DNA from: Linepithema humile
Lineage: Eukaryota; Arthropoda; Insecta; Hymenoptera; Formicidae
Reading direction: 5' to 3'
Assembly (NCBI RefSeq): GCF_040581485.1
Contig: NC_090130.1
Span: 26,823,418-26,887,417, forward strand
Length of the DNA: 64,000 nucleotides
Part shown: piece by piece, positions 12,573-23,366 of the stretch
Layout: each line of letters opens with the position of its first letter
How positions within the stretch are numbered: the first letter of the stretch is position 1
Notes under the pieces: model-generated
The model's input: the letters and a program-made list of their open reading frames with translations, nothing else
Told to the model about the DNA's origin: nothing
Databases searched by the model: none
Translations under genes and position numbers: made by a program

Positions 12573-14865
12573 GTACGCATCAAAGAAGCGTAAAACCTTA
12601 ACTCGTGCATTTTGTACGGAGATAGCGCTCCGATCCGCGTTATAATATTCATTAAGGCATCTGGCGTGTTTACTGGCGAATAAGCTCCCGGCAAGAGCAA
12701 ATACAAATATTGCAAACGCGCCGGAATGTTTATATCTCTACCGTGAGTAACACGATTTCTCATCCAGGTGTCCACAAAGAGCTTGGTGTCGCGTTCGTTT
12801 AAGAGGCCGAGAATATTATTGCCGGAAGAGTTGGAGGATTTTATCAAAGAGGAATCCCACGCGTCCCGGAATTGCGAGATGGATATCATACCTGGATTTC
12901 TATCAAACAAAAAGTCGCAGGTGAAGCACGCGTTGAACGAGTTCCTAAAATTTCCGCGACAATTACTAGCGCCGCATATCGTTCTGAATTTTGTGACGTC
13001 GCCTAGAAATTTTAGTACGGCGGGAAATAATTCCATAACGTCTGACTGGCCATTTATGCAACGAAACGTTGACAGAGAAATAACTACGCGACTTAAGCGA
13101 TGGAAGAGCGCGCAATCCAGCTGTGAGAAAGATAGCCAGAATTCGCAAGAATCCCGGAAATGTATCGAGGATCATCGACAATCCGCGGAATCCTGCAAAA
13201 AGGGACGCGAGAAGTGTAACAACGATAATCGAATATCCGCGGAAAGTTGTCGAAAGTCTGGCAGCGACTTACCGAGTCATCGAGAGCATTGCCGATCGAT
13301 CGAATCCAGTACGCCGGTTCACTCGGACAAACCCGCACCGTACAACGATCGGCAAGCTTGCGAATCGACAAAGCGTGATTCTCGTAAAGCGACACGAATA
13401 ACGTGCGAGAGCTGGACTCGCGGAAAACCAGCGACGGAAAAGAAGATTTATCACAAATGCAAGCCAAAGCCGTGCACTTATCCGCATAGCCGCAAGAAAA
13501 CGATACCTTCCTCGTTATATTCGCCGGAAGATTGTAGCAAAGAAAAGCCGGCAGATTTGAAAAAAATATCAAAGCAAACCGCGACTGCTTTGTCCTGTCC
13601 TCAATCAAAATTGAAACCACCTTCGTGTACCAAGACAATTGGTACGTTGAGAAAAAATTAATACTGCAAATTCTGATCCTTTAAAAGTAAACAATAATAG
13701 AGAAAGCAATGAAAACTAGAAACACAGTCGTCGGAGTGAAAAAAACTATTTATTATAAATCAAGACAAAAATTTTTATGTATTAATTTATAATAGTTAAT
13801 AATTTTTGCGTTTTTGGTTCTTATCGTCTCCTTTATTGAAAAGAATTTTTTATTGCAGAAAGCAAAAAGCCGAGCACATGTCCTGCGCCAAGTACAGAAG
13901 AGCATGAGCCCGATCCTCCACCACCGAGATATCCTCACTGGACCGAGAATCCGCCGTCTTACTGCGATCGTTACTCAAAAAAGACGACTTGCCCATCCTT
14001 TGTTAAATCCTCACCAATAATCTTTATTCCTAAGAAAGCACCGCAAAAGTCTCGGGCCAAAGATACTACGCCATCTTTTCAGAATATTCATAAAAATAAA
14101 AATGAATGCAGCAAGACGGACATCAAGACGAGAATATCACAATCGCGAAAAAGTTTAATGAGAACATGTATTCCTCGACGTGCAATCTCCTTCGAGGACA
14201 AATGCGCCGATTCTTTAACACTTCCTGCGCCCGTTGACAAAATGAAACAGGAAATTCAATGGTTTCCAACGTTAACAAAAGAGGGTCAATGTCGCGTCAA
14301 GAAGCCCGAAGAAAAGAAGTTTGTCATGTCGGACGTCGACGACTGCAAGCCCAATATAGCGAGCTACAAATATCGGTTAAGTAAGTGTCCTTGCTTAAGG
14401 GAGATACAGAATACCGATGTTGATCAGAAGTCACCCGTCGACGTTGGCATGCAGCAAAGGCAGGGCAATCCTTTGTCCCGCGACAAGGAGACAAATGAAC
14501 TGGAATTACGAGAAACCGCGAAGAGAAAGAGAAAGAGGGTCAAGTTACATAGTAAAATGCAACAGAAATACAAAGTTCGCCTGAAAACGCTTCAGAAGAG
14601 AGACAAACGGCTTGATCCTCGTCCTTCACGGATCGCCGAGCTGAGACAGTCACGCGACGGGAAGATGCGGTCGCCTCTGTCGAAACAGTTTAGATCTGTC
14701 ACGGAGGAAGGCAAACTTTCCCCGCGATTGAGAAACCCGTGTTCCGATTATTGTCCACCCGAGCGGCCGGTTGTCGAGCATAAAAGTTATCCGACAAAGA
14801 TGGACGAGAGCCGGGCGATTCACGGCCGAAGCCTGGAAAAATCGTCGCGCACGAAACGTCGCTGA
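12516..14865 (+). CDS. Unrecognised basic Cys/Lys/Arg-rich protein, three exons
   Basis: Not recognised. Three exons (12516-12572, 12768-13641, 13859-14865) join with phases 0 and 1 into about 645 residues. The start ATG has an A-rich context and gives MSAAFWRKIIPRWRFARRK, a basic amphipathic N-terminus that could be a mitochondrial presequence (inference). Residues about 20-120 look folded (ILLPEELEDFIKEE; ALNEFLKFPRQLL). Residues about 135-235 are a Cys-rich tract with repeated SAESC/ACES/TCES units in Lys/Arg/Ser-rich sequence. Exon 3 has a Pro-rich segment (PPPRYPHWTENPPSYCDRY) and a long basic tail with KRKRKR. There is no signal peptide, membrane segment or known catalytic motif. The high charge and Cys content recall sperm chromatin or flagellar structural proteins, and DNAI2 copies follow immediately. 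An AATAAA lies at 14982, about 120 bases after the stop. Confidence 0.7.
12768..13641 (+). CDS. Exon 2 of the basic Cys-rich gene
   Basis: The acceptor CATCCAG precedes codon GTG. The frame stays open for 291 codons to donor GTACGT, leaving phase 1. An in-frame stop lies just upstream of the acceptor, so the exon must be reached by splicing. The opposite strand is also open over much of this exon (12506-13036 and 13093-13638), a likely by-product of codon composition. Confidence 0.7.
13859..14865 (+). CDS. Exon 3 of the basic Cys-rich gene, with stop
   Basis: The acceptor TTGCAG leads into two bases that complete the codon from exon 2. The frame then runs 335 codons to TGA at 14863-14865. 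An open frame this long in AT-rich DNA, phase-matched to exon 2, is the best evidence that the gene is real. Confidence 0.75.
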
Positions 14866-14981
14866 ACTTTTAGAAGCCATTGTGAGATGCGGAATGTCGG
14901 GAATTTGCGATATTCATCGATTCAGATAACATCAACTTTAAAAACATATAAAACAATCGCTCACTTTAAATTTCAGATACA

Positions 14982-14987
14982 AATAAA
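14982..14987 (+). terminator. Candidate polyadenylation signal
   Basis: AATAAA lies 117 bases after the stop of the basic Cys-rich gene. The hexamer is common in AT-rich DNA, so position is the only support. Confidence 0.4.
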
Positions 14988-15449
14988 AATGTTGATTTTT
15001 CGTAATTCAAATAAATTTCCACGAATATTTCTTTATTTTAATATCAGACAAATGCAACAATCAATTCTTATCATAAAAAATTTTAAACATTAGGAAAATA
15101 TAAACTGCTAATTGTAATTATGCATGATTTCAACTGTTTGCGGTAAAAAACTAAACGGAGGATTATTACAAAATATTATGATGAGACCACGAAGGGTTAA
15201 TATTTTTTAGAACATTGGCCTCGCTTTCGACTGTCCGTGCTAGAGCCATTAAAATATCCCGACGCGTCACTTCGATGTATCGAATGCAGCTCCAATTCTT
15301 AAAACTTCGACGATCCGATCTCCGGCCATTAGGAATTTGCAAATTGAATCCGGCATTGGGATATCGCCAAGTTCCAGATTCGCGTCCCCGCGTACGCAGT
15401 ATAATCGATTACAATGCCGCCGGCTTCCGCATCGAATCTGATTCATTAG

Positions 15450-15785
15450 GTGCAGCGCTCCGGCGGCGGCGGTGGCGGCGGCAGCGGTTCATCCGATTTA
15501 TCGGACGGCGCGAAAGCGTTGATTGGCGGACGCCGGATTGCAGACCGCAGAAATTGTGAGAGCTCTCGGCGAAGGGATAATGTCATCGCGATGGTCCGGC
15601 TGCATGAGAACAACGCGCGGCGGTACCGTAATTCCATAGAGTGCATCCAGCGCGGCGAATTGGCGCGCAATCGAATCGCCGCTGTACAAAGGGAAAGCAC
15701 CGCAGAAACAGAACACCGCGCAAGAAATTACGCGGACCTTTTCTCCGAGCTCTACAACGTTCTCGCGTTCACTTTGAAGCACTAA
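15450..15785 (+). CDS. Doubtful small ORF, Gly-run plus helical tail
   Basis: A 111-codon frame reached from GTG after a possible acceptor (ATTCATTAG). It begins with a run of seven Gly encoded by GGC/GGT repeats and ends with a charged helix-forming stretch (HENNARRYRNSIECIQRGEL; RNYADLFSELYNVLA). There is no ATG, no homology was recognised and an antisense frame is also open. It could be an exon of an unseen gene or chance. Confidence 0.2.
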   Translation: MQRSGGGGGGGSGSSDLSDGAKALIGGRRIADRRNCESSRRRDNVIAMVRLHENNARRYRNSIECIQRGELARNRIAAVQRESTAETEHRARNYADLFSELYNVLAFTLKH

Positions 15786-16626
15786 GTAACCCCTTTGAAC
15801 TTGAAATCCACCTTGTCTCATTTTCAATGCAAGGAATACCTTCTATGTATTAATGCTGATTATCATTTTGTGCCATTTCTTTGGAAAGTTTAGAATAATT
15901 TTTCAATAGGCAATACTGTAACACATTATATTAGCAATATTAAAAAATATGTGATATAATAAGAACAAAAACACATTTAATATTTTTCACATTTCTATTT
16001 GTCAACAACTTTCAACATTTTTTGACGGTAATATTTTAATTTTTTAAATAATATTTAATATTTCACCAAAATTTTATTAATATTATTAATTAATTTAATA
16101 TTATATTTTATTAGTATTTAATAGTGCTTATGTTAAAAATTAAATCAAATTGAAACTTTCTTTTACTTTTAATAATTTTTTTAATCGTTGTAATTTTATC
16201 TTTTAAATTCTTTTTGAAACTTTCATAATTTTCCGCGTTTAAAATATCATTGATAAAAAAAAGCCACGCATGTCATCAATCTTGCTTACCAAGCCATTGT
16301 ATAATGGACGCAATCATGATCACTTAATGCGACTATTAAGCTGCTACACCCGGTATTCTTGTATCATGTTATAGTTCGTTCGCGTGTCATGTTTCACAAG
16401 CTGAACATCGCCTTAATGGCTCTTCACGCTATATCGAGTATATCGCGTATCTCGATCGACATCGGGCGCCCGTGCGTGAAAAGTGTCGACGGTTAGGTAA
16501 ATGTGCGATGCGCACGTGTGCCGATTTCTTTTGCCCGTCCTCCCTAAAATAAACTTAACGGAGGTACCTCGCCGTCGTTCCGCCGTTTTACATACGTCTC
16601 GTGGTTCAAAGAACGGTTTTCCAATA

Positions 16627-16813
16627 ATGCTGATCCAGTACGCATATATCAAGCCAAGGTCGCAGTTCGGTAAGCGATGCTTCTTCGACGAGACAGATCC
16701 TGTCGCGCAGACGAATATCCTGCCGGATCCGAAACTCACGCGAGATCACCTACGTCCACCGGAACCGCAACCACCGCGGCACACAGAAGTCCGAACAACT
16801 TGCCCTTCATGAG
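16627..16813 (+). pseudogene. DNAI2 copy 1, exon 1 (frameshifted)
   Basis: It starts MLIQYAYIKPRSQFGKRC, the DNAI2 N-terminus, and continues to NILPDP. The frame then shifts: the conserved end (EQLALHE) lies in the +1 frame, while the original frame stops at TGA 16810-16812. The segment is 4 bases longer than in copy 2. The donor GAG|GTAAGG is intact. Confidence 0.85.
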
Positions 16814-17724
16814 GTAAGGAGATACAAAGTCCAAATTTCCTTCAAAGAGAGGAAATTTCAGCCCTTTGTTGATGACATATGTATGCACTTTCTGTGCAAT
16901 CAAAGACAAACTAATTTGCGGTAAAAATTATTATAGATATAATGAATAATATTAAATATTGGCAACGATCGCAAAGCTAAAATTGTAAAAGCAGTTGAGT
17001 TTTCATCAAAATTCTGCAATATATTTGCAGAATAATTTCCAAGAATAAACCTTGGACATATGAATATGGTAAATATGACGATTTTGAGACTTCGTAATAT
17101 TTTTTTTACAATTTAAGAGAATTTTATGCCGGTTTAAATTGAATATCTCGTCGGTGAGTAAAAATTATGTAAAATTTACGGTGAAAAAACAGATTTTCAC
17201 GAATACGCATACTACAAGTAATAATCGGAAAAATTTAATTCAAACATAATATTGTTTCACAGCGCATTGCGGATATTTTTCGCAATGGCAAAATTAAATC
17301 TAACAGGTCTCGCGAAAATATAACAAATCAATATTTATGAGCGCGGTTTCAACGACACGTGCCGCGACATAAACCAGGGTTTACGTTAAGTGCATCGTAA
17401 ATTGTTCATGCGGCTGCCTCCGTAACGAATAAGGATTTGCGTCTGCGAAACAGGTAAGCTGCGCCGTGATGAAAATATGAATTGACAATGCAAAGTACGG
17501 AAGGGCGGAGGCGTGAAGATTGTGTGTTTTTCCTACGAGTGAACCGCTTTAACGCCGCGGAGCGCCTCTCAAGAATGTCTTTAGTGTTAAGTGTGGCGTT
17601 AGGTTTTACGTTTGCAATAAACTGACGGCTAAGAAAGATGGGAACGAGTAGATAGGCGAGGTCGCTTTTATAGCTTCATCGTTGCACGCAACTCGCGATC
17701 TCTTTTTACCTCTCTCCGCGTCAG

Positions 17725-17886
17725 ATGCAAACCGCCAAAAAGAGAACAAAGAAAAGCGGGATGTTAGACTTGGAGGGCGGTTGGCCCAAGAAGATAAACG
17801 TGACGGACGAGGAAGCCGTGCTGAGATTTCGCCGACGCGTCGAGAAGAGCGCGAATTGGGCGCCGAGGATAAAGAAGCTCACTGAC
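17725..17886 (+). pseudogene. DNAI2 copy 1, exon 2 (open)
   Basis: 54 codons, exactly as in copy 2, phase 0 on both sides, donor GTGAGT. It holds the conserved block SGMLDLEGGWPKKIN followed by RFRRRVEK. Confidence 0.85.
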
Positions 17887-17988
17887 GTGAGTCGCTTTGA
17901 AATATCTATTATGAAGCATATCTTATTGTTAGTGATGCTTTTCAAGCACATTTTACAGTATTAGTGTTTTTCATTCAGTTGTCCAAGA

Positions 17989-18292
17989 TTTGTGTGAAAT
18001 TACAACTATGTATAGTGGGTAATTTCAAAGTTATATCCAACTATTATAGATATATGTATGAAAGAGAAGAAACAAAAATCAATTTCTAGTGTTGCAATCA
18101 AACTGACTGCGCAGGTAAATTCACTAGATTTTATATATTTTATAAATATTTGCTCGTAATTCTCTTTCTCTTGCCTTATTGCTAAAAATTAATTTTATTT
18201 GCAAAATGTAAATTTGCATACGCGTAAAAATTTACATCTATAACAGTTGATTTTAAAAAATCACCCACTATAACACTTGTGATTTTGTACAA
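17989..18292. mobile_element. MITE-like element, copy 1
   Basis: About 300 bp with imperfect terminal inverted repeats of roughly 60 bases. The left arm reads TACAACTATGTATAGTGGGT and the right arm carries ACCCACTATAACACTTGTGA, its approximate reverse complement; an inner TTATAGAT also pairs. There is no coding capacity. It lies in the intron between exons 2 and 3 of the disabled DNAI2 copy. A related element is at 23.0-23.3 kb. Confidence 0.65.
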
Positions 18293-18447
18293 ATTTTTTT
18301 ACAATGTAAAGCGGATCAATATGTGCTCACATATACGCGGCTTTAATTAAATTAATCACATCAGAATCTCTAATGTAGTAAAAGTCCGGTGTAAAGTCGA
18401 GGATTAATTAGCAACTTCGTTATTAACTCAGTAATTTATTCACTTAG

Positions 18448-18548
18448 TCCATGGAGCGCTTTATACAGCAGAATAACATCATCAACCTCTACGAGAACTA
18501 TTTTGACGATATAGTGCCGACCGCTCTCGTTCTTTCTTACAAAATAAG
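18448..18548 (+). pseudogene. DNAI2 copy 1, exon 3 (open)
   Basis: 101 bp, identical in length and phase to copy 2 exon 3. It encodes NIINLYENYFDDIVPT, the conserved helix before the WD propeller. The donor is GTATGT. Confidence 0.85.
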
Positions 18549-19985
18549 GTATGTTCCGTTTTCACTGCTATAACAAAACCCAGTAATTCTCACAAATTTG
18601 AAAGAGTCACGATTACGTAAAAAGGAGGAACTGTGTATTGTCATTTTTAAACTGCGCTCTTCAAACTGGAATATTGCACCTGATGAGAATGTTAAATCTC
18701 ATGAGGTCTCGTGGACATTTGAAATGCACACCCGATCGTCTGTTTTTTTGGCCTGGTTGGCGTGCATTAAGCTGCAAATCCCGCTATCGTCGATATCTCA
18801 GGAATATTCCAAGTCTCGCTTCAACCGTGCCCGACGCGAGCTTCCTCGGACGTGTTAAATCTCTCGCGGCAAATCGCGGTCACGTACGGAATTATCATAC
18901 GACGCATATCTTTATCGAGACCGGCGCTATCCGGCGAGACCGTGCGACACGTCCTTGTTACGGACTGATAAAGGGTGAATCTCGTAAATCTAGAGACAAG
19001 TTCCGCATGTTAAAATAAAAGAAAAAAAAAACATCAGAAATCCTGCATTCGCGAAAAAGGACGAACATGAATTTATCTGCAATTATTGTTGTATTTTTAT
19101 TACGTATATGTGCAAACTTTGCTCGCTTCATTGCGCGGCGTGTCGTCGCGTATATATTTTATACAAGCTCGATAGCTTATTTATGGGACGGCAAATCCAT
19201 AAATCGATCAGACGACGATGCTGTTGTCAAGAAGCTCGCGGGTAAGCTCTCTTATCTCGTCGGCTTTTCGTCTTCCGCTGCTTACTTAACGCGAGTCGCG
19301 ATTTTCGCCGTCTTTTTCCTCGCGTGTCCAAACACGTGTTGCGCTTCGCGAATGTCTCGCGCTTTCAGAGCGCATATCGATCCTCGCGAACGGATCGACC
19401 TGTTCTATTTTCGTGTGCTCTTAATATTGTTGTCTCTGAAAATTTGTCTCTTTTCTTATTTGGAAAATTTGCTCGAACAAAGAAGTATCCACAAAGCAAT
19501 AAGAAAAATAAAAAAAAAAAGAATAAATTCAACAAAATTCGAGTCCAAACTTGCGTTCCAACAGTTCGCACAACAAAACGAACAAAGTTCTTCGTCTTTC
19601 GCTTAACTACTACAATGTCACAAAGACAATATTATCTCGCTTTCGTGTCTGGTAAATTCGGAACAAAGCAGGCCATTTCGGCCGCGACCGGAAGAGTTCG
19701 CCGTTACATCCCTTCGAGCGATAATGGGGTCCATTCATTCCCGCGCATCCTGACGAAGAATCGTTCGACTGTCGTTACAATTAATCGCTTCGCGAATGGT
19801 ATTAACAAAATAAAGATATCGGAACGGGGTCTGTAAATGCGATGGCATTATCGTGTCGTCGAGAAAATGATTCAAGCGCTTCAAGGATTAAAAAAAAAAA
19901 AAAAGAGAAAAGGAAAAAAAAGCACTTCTGCTGGCGGATTTTACGCGAATATCATGGGGGCTTAATACTTTTTTTTCTTTTCCAG

Positions 19986-20143
19986 AACTTCGAACATGTA
20001 TACCGACCCGCAGCCCGTCGTAAGACCAGTCAATCACCTGTCGTGGTCGCCCGAGGAAAATCGATTGGCGGCCTCCTACTCGTTCGCGGAGTTCAAGACG
20101 AAACCTTCCGATGTAAATCCGTGCTCCTACATATGGGACATCG
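19986..20143 (+). pseudogene. DNAI2 copy 1, exon 4 (open)
   Basis: It encodes RPVNHLSWSPEENRLAASYS and CSYIWDI, the first WD blade. Phase 2 in, phase 1 out, as in copy 2; the acceptor is TTTTCCAG. Confidence 0.85.
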
Positions 20144-20462
20144 GTATGAGAATGTCGCTCATATGTTATACTCGCTTGCGTTACCACGCAAGAATTCGCA
20201 TGTTTTTCCGTGAAGAAAAACGCTATCAGAAAGCACTTAAATTTTTAACATAACAAAAAGTGGAATTTTAACTGAAGAATTTTTTGTCATAAATATTCGT
20301 ATTTTTCGTGATAAAAATGTAGATTATTTAAAAAATCAATACATATAGAATTTAATAACGTACAATAGAAATTGATTTGTTCAATTTTGCAATTTGTGAG
20401 AAAAAAAAGCATTATTTTAATATTATTATTTTTAGCATTTTAATTCAGTGAAATAATAGTGT

Positions 20463-20608
20463 GTGAAGCGGATCGTTTCTAATTATTTTATGAATTCGAT
20501 TTGACTCATTTTCACTTATCTTATTTTTGAATAAATTAAAATAAGTGTGAATAAATCGGATCAGTCTTTAAGAATATTATAAAATATTTAAAAACGATCT
20601 GCTTCGCC
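20463..20608. mobile_element. Fold-back (hairpin) MITE-like element
   Basis: About 145 bp forming one long imperfect hairpin. The left arm GAAGCGGATCGTTT pairs with the right arm AACGATCTGCTTC, and the inner CACTTATCTTATTTT pairs with AAAATAAGTG. It is non-coding and lies in the intron between exons 4 and 5 of the disabled DNAI2 copy. Confidence 0.6.
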
Positions 20609-21593
20609 AGCCGATTCGATTCATCAAAATTTATCTTATTGCTTTTATTATTACTTTCAATCTTACTTTTATTATTTTAGTTGTTAAATAAATTCAATCG
20701 TGTTGAGTTTTACCGTATTTCGCGCGATTTGTCTCTCTCTTTCCCTCTCCTCCCCTCCCCCCCCTCTCTTTCTCGTGTTTCTGAATTTTATTGAATTTTA
20801 CTGTACACTAATGCAATTCCGCGTGAAACAGATTTTTTTTCTAGAATGTCGAGTGACACGTTTTACAACGTATCGGAAGTATGTTTCATCGTGTCGTCGT
20901 CAAACACGACCTGTCACTCGCCCGTCCTGATTCCGGTCGCGGAAATCGATTGGTCGTTTCAAAGTCCTTCATAACATTTGAAATGTGTCTCACTGACATG
21001 AATCTTTATATCTACACCAGACGTCAGTGTGTAAGCGCGTTGTTTATGTCGCACGTTTGTTATTGACAGAAACATATCACATGACAAAAACAACCCCCCT
21101 ATAAAGCCGAACGCATTTCCAGTAACATGATTTCTGGTAGCGTAATATGGAGAAACATAAAATATTTTATGACTGATACAAATCTCAAACGTTGAGCGAA
21201 AAAAAAATATGAAGTTACCGATAAAAATATTTTAGAGAGTTTTATATTAAAAACATGGGAACAAAGAGCTTTGCGTGAGCCCTTTTATCGCACAAAATAT
21301 TCTCGGTTAAAACAAAACTAAGTATTATTAAAAAAATTGAGCGTTTGAAAAAAAGATATGTTCATTTAGCTGCCAGTCAGTTTTAAATTTTAAGCCGATT
21401 TTAGCGAGACCACACGTTGTAAAAAAATAAAAATCCAAAGAGTTTTTAAAAAAATAATTTTACTATATAAATATTTTTTAATTGTGAAAATTTTAAAACT
21501 TAGAAGGAAAAAAATGAACTTGCTCGATTATTTATTTAACATTATCGAATTGCAGAGGAACAATGAAACGCGTAATTTCGCTTTTTATCGCAG

Positions 21594-21771
21594 AGAATCC
21601 AGTCGCGCCGGTGATGTGTCTGAGATCACCGTCACCATTAATTATCACTGAGTTTAATCCGCGCAATCCGCCGATGCTGATTAGCGGGCTGATGTCTGGC
21701 CAAGTGTGCAACTGGGACATCCGGGTTGGAGATAGGCCAGTGCAAATGTCCCATCGTCAGTTTAGCCACAG
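21594..21771 (+). pseudogene. DNAI2 copy 1, exon 5 (open)
   Basis: 178 bp, the same as copy 2. It encodes TEFNPRNPPMLISGLMSGQV, the following NWDIR and SHRQFSHR, all shared with copy 2 with few changes. Confidence 0.88.
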
Positions 21772-22579
21772 GTACCTATCTATCTCCGAATTGGGAAGTT
21801 CCTCGGGACTTGCACCTATCCACCGAGATTATTGGCCAGAACTTGGACGCGCTTGACTTTGATGCATGGTCGGGGAAATCGGCAAATATCCTCCGAGACA
21901 AACGCTGCGAAGCCGTGCAAACGGTAGTTTCTGATACCTGAATTAATACAATCTTTGGCAGATATGGCAGATATGGCATGTCACCGAGAACGTGTTAACT
22001 CGGATTAACGGCACATGAACGCTTCTATCAAATATAAGCCGATAGTTGTTGCGCGTAGATTTCTCGCTCAAATTTGCTTAATCAAAGTAACGTTATTGCT
22101 TAGATAATTACATGTGTCTTTTCAATCTCTTCTCATTCCTTTCCTTCCAAATTCAATAAGTCGTATAATATTTTCACATTATAAATAAGTGATTATAATT
22201 TTTTAAACAACTTTACACTGTTAAATTTATCATCGAAAAATATTATAATGCCATTAATTGCTTCCATTAATTCCATTTCTTGCTGCAACGGAGATAAAAT
22301 AAGAAACGAACGACGAAACAGCCGCGCGGCTTTATCCGAGTCGAAAAGCCGCGGCCGCATTGCCTTCCACAGATTCCACCTCTGCATTAATTATCCGAAG
22401 CGGGCCAATTAAACGGTGTAAGCTCTACGGCGGATCGCCGCGATTCTCGCGTTCCGTAAAACGCGATTTTTGCCGTCACCGCGGCAAAACGCTTTCCAAA
22501 GAGCCCGGCCGTTTCGTTGCCAAATTGTAATTCCCGTCACTGCCATTTCTTCTCTCGTTTTCGCCGGTAGCGCGCAAAG

Positions 22580-22999
22580 AAACTCGGCGAACCAGGCGTT
22601 CTGGACCGCAGCCAAGACCAACACGAAATTCTTCTCAGGGTCCACTGGCGATACGATCAGGTGGTGGGACATCAGGAAGCTGAGGCAACCGACCGAAATG
22701 CTGGTGATGAACCTGGACAATCCGCTTCGAGCGGATATCTCAGAGGCAATCGGCGTCACGGCGTTGCAATACGAACTGACAATAAGCAACAGATTCCTGT
22801 CGGCACGGAGAACGGCCTGGTAATCAACGTAAATCGGAAGATGCAGAGTCCGGTGGAGAAACTGGCGGTGAGATTTAATTGTCACCTCGGTCCTGTCATC
22901 GCCATCGATCGACACCCTTTCGCCCTTAAGAATTTCCTCACACTGGACTGTCAAAATCTGAACGAACAATACCAAGGAGGACTGCTTGATCAATATCCG
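22580..22999 (+). pseudogene. DNAI2 copy 1, exon 6 (two indels and a stop)
   Basis: It starts in frame (NTKFFSGSTGDTIRWWDIRK). One base is lost near 22800, so the frame ends at a TAA while the conserved GTENGLVI continues in another frame. About 8 bases are missing near 22944 compared with copy 2, restoring the original frame. There the Trp of the WD motif is TGA (VKI then stop then TNNTKED). The donor is weak (GTTGGT). Confidence 0.88.
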
Positions 23000-23029
23000 G
23001 TTGGTGGAACCGTGAAAATTTAGTGCAAA

Positions 23030-23268
23030 GTTACAATTATTACAGTGATTTTAGAATCAACTATGATAAATGTAAATTTCCACATGTAATTATCGAAATT
23101 TGTAAACAGATTGTACAAGTAAATTTAAAAATATATTTACTCGCATCATCTGTCTCGTTATAATAGAAATTAATTATATCTGCGAGCTATAAATTTACAT
23201 ATGTGTGGAAATTTACTGTAATAATTCATCCCAAAATTACCCACTACAATAGTTGTAATTTTAACTAA
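23030..23268. mobile_element. MITE-like element, copy 2
   Basis: About 240 bp with inverted ends: left TTACAATTATTACAGTG, right ACCCACTACAATAGTTGTAA. The right end is very close to the terminal repeat of the element at 18.0-18.3 kb, so both belong to one family. Inner arms share TGTAAATTTCCACA and its complement. It starts about 30 bases after exon 6 of the disabled DNAI2 copy. Confidence 0.65.
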
Positions 23269-23366
23269 CTTTTCTACAATGGTTAACAAATTTCGAGGTT
23301 AATATTGTCGTTTCGAGCGTGTCGTTGAGAACTGAAGAAGTAAAAAATTGTACTTTGCGCGCGCAG

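Larger units (their letters stand above)
14866..16626. other. Intergenic stretch with a weak ORF
   Basis: It lies between the basic Cys-rich gene and the first DNAI2 copy. Frames at 15215-15785 are open on both strands in a more GC-rich patch and are listed separately. The rest (15.85-16.45 kb) is AT-rich and shows nothing. Confidence 0.6.

Noticed and set aside
19067..19606. 179-codon plus-strand frame with hydrophobic stretches in the intron between exons 3 and 4 of DNAI2 copy 1
   Set aside because: No recognised domain, low-complexity Lys/Asn/Ser tail, overlaps another open frame (19324-19836) and lies in intronic sequence; no splice partners or family resemblance.
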